From positions 1-12,842 of the forward strand of contig JAFGGF010000251.1 in the NCBI GenBank assembly GCA_016930735.1: DNA of 12,842 nt, read 5' to 3'. The notes under the pieces are model-generated. The model worked only from the letters and a program-made list of their open reading frames with translations, had not been told where the DNA came from and did no database searches. Positions 8,205 to 12,842 of the stretch are shown in pieces (position 1 is the stretch's first letter; every line of letters starts with the position of its first letter). The translations under genes were made by a program, and so were the position numbers. The stretch is from Prolixibacteraceae bacterium. GTDB taxonomy: Bacteria > Bacteroidota > Bacteroidia > Bacteroidales > Prolixibacteraceae.

Positions 8205-9200
8205 TCAAAGAGATGATCTGAGCTTTAGGGTAGTAGGTACAACAAATTGTACTGATTCACCGGAATTTACAAATTCAGCGGCCTTTTGCCCCATTAATTC
8301 AAAATCGGTGGAAATAACAGTTATCCCTTTTTCCACATATTTTTTCATTGGAGTTTCATTATACGAAATTACTCCTACGTCTTTCCCGGGAATGAGGTAG
8401 TTGATATGGCACTGGTCGAGGAATTTTGCCAGAGTCCGGTCACTCACCAGAAAATAAAGGTCGCCCAATGTAATTTTAAATTCTTCCGCATCGAAAATAA
8501 TTTTATGCCGGATGTTATATTCTTTGCAAAACCGTATAAAAAAATCAATTGACTCTTTTGGGTGATATGTAAATATAGGATAATAATATATAAAACGTTT
8601 GTATTTCCTTATTTTATCGATATTTGATGAAAGGCAGGTATATACTGTTTTGCCAAAATCCTGTGCAACATATGAATGTTCAGGATGTGATTGAATATTC
8701 CAGTCGATAACCAACAACTGTTCTTTAGGGATTTTTGAAATAATGCTTTCAACCTTTTCATGGTCGAAATTCATTATTACATATTTGCTGTATTTGCCAA
8801 TAGCTTCGTTTATATTTGATTCAAAAACACGAATGTTGTAATGATGAAAATTCAGGTCAACATAAATATTTGATGAAAGGTGGTCACGGAATGAGCCATA
8901 AAGAACTTCTTTATATGCTTTAAAAGTGTCGAGGAACAGGAAGACCTTTGTTATTTTTTTAGCTACAAAATACCCCCTGTTCGGAACCGATTCTACAATT
9001 CCACGCTGTTTTAATTCGGCATAAGCTTTAAAAACAGTGTCCCGCGAAAGTTGGCTTTCTTTCATCAACTGGTTAACTGATGGCAACATTTCCCCAATTT
9101 TCAGCTGGTTACGGCTGATTGAGTCCACAATTGCATCAACAAGTTGCTGAAACTTTAATACGTTTGAATTATTGTCAATCGTAAATTTTAAAGGTGCCAT
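8205..9200 (-). CDS. xylR: GntR-family transcriptional regulator of xylose genes (XylR-like)
   Basis: Predicted sugar-responsive DNA-binding regulator of 331 residues. Residues about 14-80 are a GntR winged helix-turn-helix (SVNQLMKESQLSRDTVFKAYAELKQRGIVES, with the wing at VPNRGYFVAKK). Residues about 86-331 resemble a LacI/periplasmic-binding-protein effector domain (KDVGVISYNETPMKKY, then ITVISTDFELMGQKAAEFVNSG near the end), expected to bind xylose or a related sugar. This architecture differs from the AraC-type XylR of E. coli and the ROK-type XylR of Bacillus. It lies upstream of xylB on the same strand with a 116-bp gap that holds a separate promoter and a palindrome, so it probably regulates that operon; repressor action is inferred from the palindrome overlapping the -7 element. 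The ATG at 9200 gives a normal GntR N-terminus. The ligand is inferred from context. Confidence 0.88.
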   Translation of the reverse strand: MAPLKFTIDNNSNVLKFQQLVDAIVDSISRNQLKIGEMLPSVNQLMKESQLSRDTVFKAYAELKQRGIVESVPNRGYFVAKKITKVFLFLDTFKAYKEVLYGSFRDHLSSNIYVDLNFHHYNIRVFESNINEAIGKYSKYVIMNFDHEKVESIISKIPKEQLLVIDWNIQSHPEHSYVAQDFGKTVYTCLSSNIDKIRKYKRFIYYYPIFTYHPKESIDFFIRFCKEYNIRHKIIFDAEEFKITLGDLYFLVSDRTLAKFLDQCHINYLIPGKDVGVISYNETPMKKYVEKGITVISTDFELMGQKAAEFVNSGESVQFVVPTTLKLRSSL

Positions 9201-9222
9201 TTAAATCAGGTTTTCAGAATTG

Positions 9223-9252
9223 TAAAACTAAGGTTTTATTTTAAATGTTAAA
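9223..9252 (-). promoter_or_regulatory. Candidate xylR promoter
   Basis: On the minus strand, TTTA (9252-9249), an 18-base spacer and TAGTTTTA (9230-9223) resemble TTTG / TAnnTTTG with a mismatch in each box and a slightly short spacer. It lies 22 bases before the xylR ATG. The palindrome seen before xylB is not clearly repeated here, so autoregulation is not supported by sequence. Confidence 0.35.
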
Positions 9253-9304
9253 TACTGTTATTTTATTTATTTGCCGCAATACACTCTTATGCTTTTCGTT
9301 AATT

Positions 9305-9391
9305 AAAAAAGGATAAGGAGAAACTCATTATCAAAGTGGTTAAGTTTGGTCAGCATTAATATTCCTATAAAATTCTCCTTTATCCTTTTTT
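9305..9391. repeat. Long near-perfect inverted repeat between divergent genes
   Basis: The left arm at 9305-9322 (AAAAAAGGATAAGGAGAA) is complementary to 9373-9391 along its full length apart from one extra base in the right arm. The arms are separated by 50 bases. On the plus strand the right arm ends in a T6 run followed by ATTTTG, so an RNA from this strand could form a terminator-like stem with a large loop. No matching gene ends here: xylR starts on one side and the nitroreductase gene on the other. It could be a small RNA, a leader structure, or the remains of a miniature element. Confidence 0.7.
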
Positions 9392-9408
9392 ATTTTGTAT
9401 TCTATCTT

Positions 9409-9420
9409 GAATAGTTATTC
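9409..9420. promoter_or_regulatory. Short palindrome upstream of nitroreductase gene
   Basis: GAATA-GT-TATTC, a perfect 12-bp palindrome that ends 23 bp before the nitroreductase ATG. It could be a regulator site, but short A/T-rich palindromes arise easily by chance. The nearest promoter-like box is TATTTTTA at 9422-9429, with TTTG at 9394-9397, but the 24-base spacer is longer than usual. Confidence 0.25.
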
Positions 9421-9443
9421 GTATTTTTAACCAAAAACAAAAA

Positions 9444-10016
9444 ATGATTCGTGACCTTATAATTAAAAACCGTAGTTACCGCAGATTTGACCAATCGCTT
9501 AAAATTGAAGTAGAACAGATTAAAAACTGGATAGAACTGGCCAGGTTTTCAGCTTCTGGAAGAAATGCTCAACCTTTAAAATATATTGTTTGTTCGGGCG
9601 AAAATATTGTGAATAAAATTTTCCCTCATCTTGGTTGGGCCGGTTACTTACCTGATTGGAAAGGACCGGAAGAAGGCGAACGCCCAACTGCTTATATTGC
9701 TGTGATTCATGATAAAATAATTTCACAAAATTATTTCTGCGACGACGGGATTGCTATGCAAAGCATTTTACTGGGAGCTGTTGCCGATGGATTTGGCGGG
9801 TGTATTTTTGGCACAGTGAACCGGAATAAAGTGGCAAAAATTATCAGGCTTCCTGAAAATATGGAAATATTATGGATTATTGCTCTTGGAAAACCGGTTG
9901 AAGAAGTTGTTTTGGAGGACATAAAAGATAATAATATTAAATACTGGCGCGACGAGAGCCAGGTACATCATGTTCCAAAACGTTTGTTGGATGATTTGAT
10001 TTTAAAAGAATTGTAG
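9444..10016 (+). CDS. Nitroreductase family FMN-dependent oxidoreductase
   Basis: Predicted cytoplasmic flavoprotein of 190 residues, compact for the family. FMN-contacting segments visible are NRSYRRF (9-15) and SGRNAQPLKYIV (38-49) near the N-terminus, DDGIAMQSILLGAVADGFGGCIFG (100-123) in the core helix, and IIALGKPVEE (145-154) near the C-terminus. The tail carries YWRDES...VHHVPKRLLDDLI, which resembles a conserved end in small nitroreductases of Bacteroidota and Clostridia. Family members use NAD(P)H to reduce nitro compounds, quinones or flavins, and the natural substrate here cannot be told. The ATG at 9444 follows an A-rich stretch. The gene is divergent from xylR and convergent with the acetyltransferase gene, with only 13 bp between the two stops and no visible terminator, so its transcript may run into the opposite gene. 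Confidence 0.9.
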   Translation: MIRDLIIKNRSYRRFDQSLKIEVEQIKNWIELARFSASGRNAQPLKYIVCSGENIVNKIFPHLGWAGYLPDWKGPEEGERPTAYIAVIHDKIISQNYFCDDGIAMQSILLGAVADGFGGCIFGTVNRNKVAKIIRLPENMEILWIIALGKPVEEVVLEDIKDNNIKYWRDESQVHHVPKRLLDDLILKEL

Positions 10017-10029
10017 TAGTTTACAACTT

Positions 10030-10557
10030 TTATAAAAACTTCTGCAGGATCAGTTCATTTTTCCATCCCGCAGGCGTTTTAAGCCATCCTGTTTTTTTTG
10101 CCGTAATCATAAAACCACATTTTTCAAAAAGACTGATGCTGGTTTCATTATCTTCCGAAATATTGGCATAAAGCTGATACAGCCCTAAAACATTCAGAGA
10201 GTAATTACTGATTGCAAAAAGTGCATCAGATGCAAATCCTTGCCTGCGATCTTCGTTTTTATGGACAAGTATTCCAATTCCGGCCCTTTGATGATATGGG
10301 TCAAAATCAAACAGATCGATAGCGCCAACTGCGTTTTGATCAACACCTTCAATAATTAACCTTAATTGTTTGGTTGAATAAATATCGTAAGCTGAATCCA
10401 TAATATACTGTGTTAAAACCTGTTTTGAGAAGGGAGTTTTCGTATTGCTTACCTCCCAGACTTCAGTGTTGTTTTCCCACTCATAAAGCAGGTTGATATC
10501 TTCAGGTTCCAGCGGACGAAGTCTGACTTTTCCATATTTTAAGTAATCAGTTTTCAA
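10030..10557 (-). CDS. GNAT family N-acetyltransferase (SpeG/RimJ-like)
   Basis: Predicted acetyl-CoA-dependent acetyltransferase of 175 residues. It opens with VRLRPLEPEDINLLYEWENN, typical of the RimJ/SpeG-like branch. The acetyl-CoA-binding motif A is at AGIGILVHKNEDRRQGFASDAL (92-113), with pyrophosphate-binding residues in RRQGFA. The motif B region is NISEDNETSISLFEKCGF (132-149). The start is probably TTG at 10557, since no ATG lies near the conserved N-terminus; this TTG overlaps the last 11 bases of the glycosyltransferase gene in another frame, a coupling arrangement. The frame is also open further upstream, so a start deeper within the glycosyltransferase gene cannot be excluded. 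The acceptor (protein, polyamine or sugar amine) is unknown. Position behind a glycosyltransferase hints at, but does not show, a role in surface polysaccharide. Confidence 0.87.
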   Translation of the reverse strand: MKTDYLKYGKVRLRPLEPEDINLLYEWENNTEVWEVSNTKTPFSKQVLTQYIMDSAYDIYSTKQLRLIIEGVDQNAVGAIDLFDFDPYHQRAGIGILVHKNEDRRQGFASDALFAISNYSLNVLGLYQLYANISEDNETSISLFEKCGFMITAKKTGWLKTPAGWKNELILQKFL

Positions 10558-12511
10558 TTTTTCGTGCCAGTTTATTTAAGTTTTTAATAATTATTTCCAG
10601 GTCATTTCTAACTTGGTAGTCTCTTGCATAATTCAGGTTAAGCCTTGTTTTTTTAGCATCATCCAGGTCAATGTCTGAGAATTGGTCGGATGGATTTAAA
10701 ATTCCGGGTTTTAATTCCGGCATATCGTCATGTGTGTGAATATCGGGAATATAACCAACCCATGATTTTTCCCCTTTCAGGACCTTAAATATATTACTGA
10801 AAAAAATGCCTTTCCCCAAATAGAAAAAGAAAAGTACGGGTGAGGTTATCAGGAGCAAGAATCCGAAAGAAATATCAATTATTCTTTTCATCCGTTTATT
10901 CCTTTTCCTTGAAATTGCGTTAACATTCACTACGTAAAAGTCGCCCGAAGTGTGTATAGAATTACTTCCGATAATGCTTAAGCTTTCAGGTGGTGCGATT
11001 TTGTAATTGATTTCAAGTTTTGAAAGATCGAGCATTGCTTTGATAATTTTCCCTGAACTCAGGTTTTCGGCACAAAAAATAAGTTCATTGATCCTGTTAA
11101 TTCTAATAATGTCCTCCAACTGGCTGATATGCCCAATATAATCTTTTCCCTGGTCGGAGTTTTCGATGGAAATATTACCGATAAATTCAGAACTGATCCG
11201 GGTTTGGTCCAGGAGGTTTTTTACCCGTTTTACTTCTTCCGGATGCCCTACAATGGCTATTCGCCTGGTTGTTTTCAGGTCAAGCTTAAGGTCTTTTATT
11301 TTAAGTTTACTTAATAAAAACCTGAAAAAAGGAAGCATAATAATTGCCCAGACAGAACCCAATAAAATCAAAGCCCTTGAAAACCGGTATTGTTCATCGA
11401 TCAATGAATAAGCCAGAAGGATTGTTATGGTTCCCCAAAATAAACCACGTATTACTAAATAAAGCTTTATAGGTTTTCGATAACCACCGGAAATTAAAAT
11501 GCCCAGAAGCCAGAGCAAAATATAGACTGGCACTATATAATTTAAAAATTCGGGAGGATAATGCCCGGGTTCATATACCAACCTTTCCCACAACGGTGTG
11601 ATCAGTAAATATCCTGAAAAAATTATAATAACATCAAGTAAGGGGAGGTAAAGTCTTGAAAATAAACGACCTAAGACAGCAATGATTGCACGGAAATAGA
11701 TAGCCATGTTTATCAGGAATGAAAACATTCTGGCTTTTCCCCCTGAAAAATGTTTTTGGGCAAAAATGATCATGGCTTTATAAAAAATCCGGACATAATT
11801 TACCGAGCCCTTTTTAGTGCTTTCGCCTTTATAATGAATAATAGTGGTTTCCGGGAAATAATAATTTTTGAATCCAGCCTGTTTAATCCGGTATGACAAG
11901 TCAATATCTTCGCCATACATAAAAAAGGTTTCGTCTAACAATCCTGTCCTATTCAACGCCGGTTTACGAAGAAGCATAAATGCCCCGGATAACACATCAA
12001 CCTCATGAATCTGATTTTCATCGAGGTATGACAAATGATATTTACCAAACCTTTTTGATTTCGGGAACAACCTTGAGAATCCGAATATTTTATAAAATGC
12101 CACCCAGGGTGAAGGCAAACCACGTTTTGACTCAGGCAGGAAATTTCCTTTGCCGTCTATCATTTTTACTCCCAAGCCTCCGGCATCGGGTGTTTGATCC
12201 ATAAATGCCAGGGTTTTTTTGAAGGTGTCCTCTTCAACAACCGTATCCGGATTTAACAACAGGATATAATCACCTTCAGTAATGTTGATTGCCTGGTTGT
12301 TGGCCCTCGAAAATCCATAATTTTCTTTGTTTTCGATCAAAATTACTTCAGGGAATTTTTCTTTTACCAGATTTACAGATCCATCAACTGAATTATTGTC
12401 AACCACAAAAATTTCAGAAGGAATATCTTTAACTGCCTTCTGAACAGAATGAAGGCACTGTTCAAGGAAATATTTTACATTGTAATTGACTATTACTACT
12501 GAAAGTTTCAT
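10547..12511 (-). CDS. GT2 glycosyltransferase fused to a degenerate polyprenyl glycosylphosphotransferase-like membrane module
   Basis: A 654-residue two-part membrane protein. Residues 1 to about 235 form a rhamnosyltransferase-like GT2 domain with VVIVNYN (5-11), VVDNNSVDGS (36-45), the NPD nucleotide-sugar/metal motif (87-89) and MYGEDIDLSYR (198-208) with the catalytic acidic pair. Residues about 285-400 hold four or so membrane helices including SGGYRKP, as in the N-terminus of WbaP/WcaJ-type transferases. Residues about 414-530 look like their Rossmann-like domain. Residues 537-654 resemble the sugar-transferase domain: RNKRMKRIIDISFGFLLL, then VLKGEKSWVG (577-586), LKPGIL (600-605) and DLEIIIKNL (637-645). 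The roughly 80-100 residues normally between the membrane helix and the LKG motif, with the catalytic Asp-Glu pair, are missing. The GT2 half is probably active, adding a sugar to a lipid-linked or surface glycan; the C-terminal half is probably a scaffold. It starts 6 bp after recR and overlaps the acetyltransferase gene. Confidence 0.88.
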   Translation of the reverse strand: MKLSVVIVNYNVKYFLEQCLHSVQKAVKDIPSEIFVVDNNSVDGSVNLVKEKFPEVILIENKENYGFSRANNQAINITEGDYILLLNPDTVVEEDTFKKTLAFMDQTPDAGGLGVKMIDGKGNFLPESKRGLPSPWVAFYKIFGFSRLFPKSKRFGKYHLSYLDENQIHEVDVLSGAFMLLRKPALNRTGLLDETFFMYGEDIDLSYRIKQAGFKNYYFPETTIIHYKGESTKKGSVNYVRIFYKAMIIFAQKHFSGGKARMFSFLINMAIYFRAIIAVLGRLFSRLYLPLLDVIIIFSGYLLITPLWERLVYEPGHYPPEFLNYIVPVYILLWLLGILISGGYRKPIKLYLVIRGLFWGTITILLAYSLIDEQYRFSRALILLGSVWAIIMLPFFRFLLSKLKIKDLKLDLKTTRRIAIVGHPEEVKRVKNLLDQTRISSEFIGNISIENSDQGKDYIGHISQLEDIIRINRINELIFCAENLSSGKIIKAMLDLSKLEINYKIAPPESLSIIGSNSIHTSGDFYVVNVNAISRKRNKRMKRIIDISFGFLLLITSPVLFFFYLGKGIFFSNIFKVLKGEKSWVGYIPDIHTHDDMPELKPGILNPSDQFSDIDLDDAKKTRLNLNYARDYQVRNDLEIIIKNLNKLARKIEN

Positions 12512-12517
12512 ATTGTT

Positions 12518-12842
12518 CTATTTCCCTAAGGTGGATTCATATGCCACCCTGTTAACAAGCGACCGGCCCAGCGTAATTTCATCGGTGTATTCCAATTCAT
12601 CACCAATTGAAACACCTCGTGCCAGAGTAGATACTTTAATATTTTTGCCTTTTAATTTCCTGAAAATGTAAAAATTTGTTGTATCACCTTCCATGGTTGT
12701 GCTCAGAGCAAGAATTACCTCATTAACATCCTCTAAGTTTATCCTGTTAATCAAAGAATCAATTTCAAGGTCGGATGGGCCAATCCCGTCCATTGGAGAA
12801 ATTATACCTCCAAGCACATGGTAAAGCCCGTTAAACTGTAAA
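12518..12842 (-). CDS. recR: Recombination protein RecR, C-terminal part (partial, start outside window)
   Basis: RecR works with RecF and RecO in loading RecA at gapped DNA during recombinational repair. The frame is open to the right edge (LQFNGLYHVLGG is read there), so the gene continues outside; the GTG at 12817 is internal. About 107 residues are seen, roughly the C-terminal half. They contain the TOPRIM domain stretch SPMDGIGPSDLEIDSLI, then EVILALSTTMEGDTTNFYI and STLARGVSIGDELEYTDEITLGRSLVNRV, all strongly conserved in RecR. The zinc finger and helix-hairpin-helix lie upstream and cannot be checked. The stop is 6 bp before the glycosyltransferase ATG, so recR, the glycosyltransferase gene and the acetyltransferase gene are probably one transcript. 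Confidence 0.96.
   Translation of the reverse strand, partial: LQFNGLYHVLGGIISPMDGIGPSDLEIDSLINRINLEDVNEVILALSTTMEGDTTNFYIFRKLKGKNIKVSTLARGVSIGDELEYTDEITLGRSLVNRVAYESTLGK

Noticed and set aside
9327..9359. Ten-codon frame in the hairpin loop, preceded by AAGGAG
   Set aside because: It would need an ATT start, and Shine-Dalgarno motifs are little used in this group. More likely coincidence than a leader peptide.
10017..10029. Terminator between the nitroreductase and acetyltransferase genes
   Set aside because: Only 13 bp lie between the two stop codons and no stem with a T-run is present.
12815..12817. GTG as the start of recR
   Set aside because: Conserved RecR residues FNGLYHV are read in frame directly upstream, so the true start is outside the window.

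Overview
The window looks like a chromosomal segment of a Bacteroidota bacterium, probably of the Bacteroidales/Marinilabiliales type. Base composition is AT-rich. Starts are mostly preceded by A/T-rich sequence and not by Shine-Dalgarno motifs. The best promoter candidates fit the TTTG / TAnnTTTG pattern known for this phylum. The gene families also fit: a GntR-type xylose regulator, a Bacteroidetes-type XylA, and an M23 peptidase with an HLD motif.

Layout. (a) 1-1387 (+): C-terminal half of leucyl-tRNA synthetase, cut by the left edge. (b) 1539-3659 (+): a YitT-family membrane protein followed after 18 bp by a MepM-like M23 endopeptidase with one N-terminal membrane anchor. (c) 3793-9200 (-): a compact xylose catabolic cluster transcribed xylR, then xylB-xylA-xylE, ending in a good intrinsic terminator. 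Xylose would enter by a proton-symporting MFS carrier (XylE), be isomerised by XylA and phosphorylated by XylB to xylulose-5-phosphate for the pentose phosphate pathway. XylR (GntR DNA-binding domain plus a sugar-binding-protein-like effector domain) probably controls this. A strong promoter candidate precedes xylB, and its -7 element is embedded in a perfect 14-bp palindrome, a likely operator. (d) 9201-9443: a divergent intergenic region with a long near-perfect inverted repeat of unknown role. (e) 9444-10016 (+): a small nitroreductase-family flavoprotein. (f) 10030-12842 (-): a tight gene string transcribed recR (5' part cut by the right edge), a large glycosyltransferase fusion, and a GNAT acetyltransferase overlapping it by 11 bp.

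Most of the window is ordinary housekeeping and sugar catabolism. The most unusual item is the 654-residue glycosyltransferase. An apparently intact GT2 domain is fused to a membrane and Rossmann module like that of polyprenyl-phosphate sugar-1-phosphate transferases, followed by a shrunken transferase domain from which the catalytic segment is missing. Other points for follow-up are the xyl promoter/operator arrangement, the hairpin upstream of the nitroreductase, and the altered HxH motif of the M23 peptidase. I see no CRISPR array, tRNA, rRNA, insertion sequence or phage gene here.
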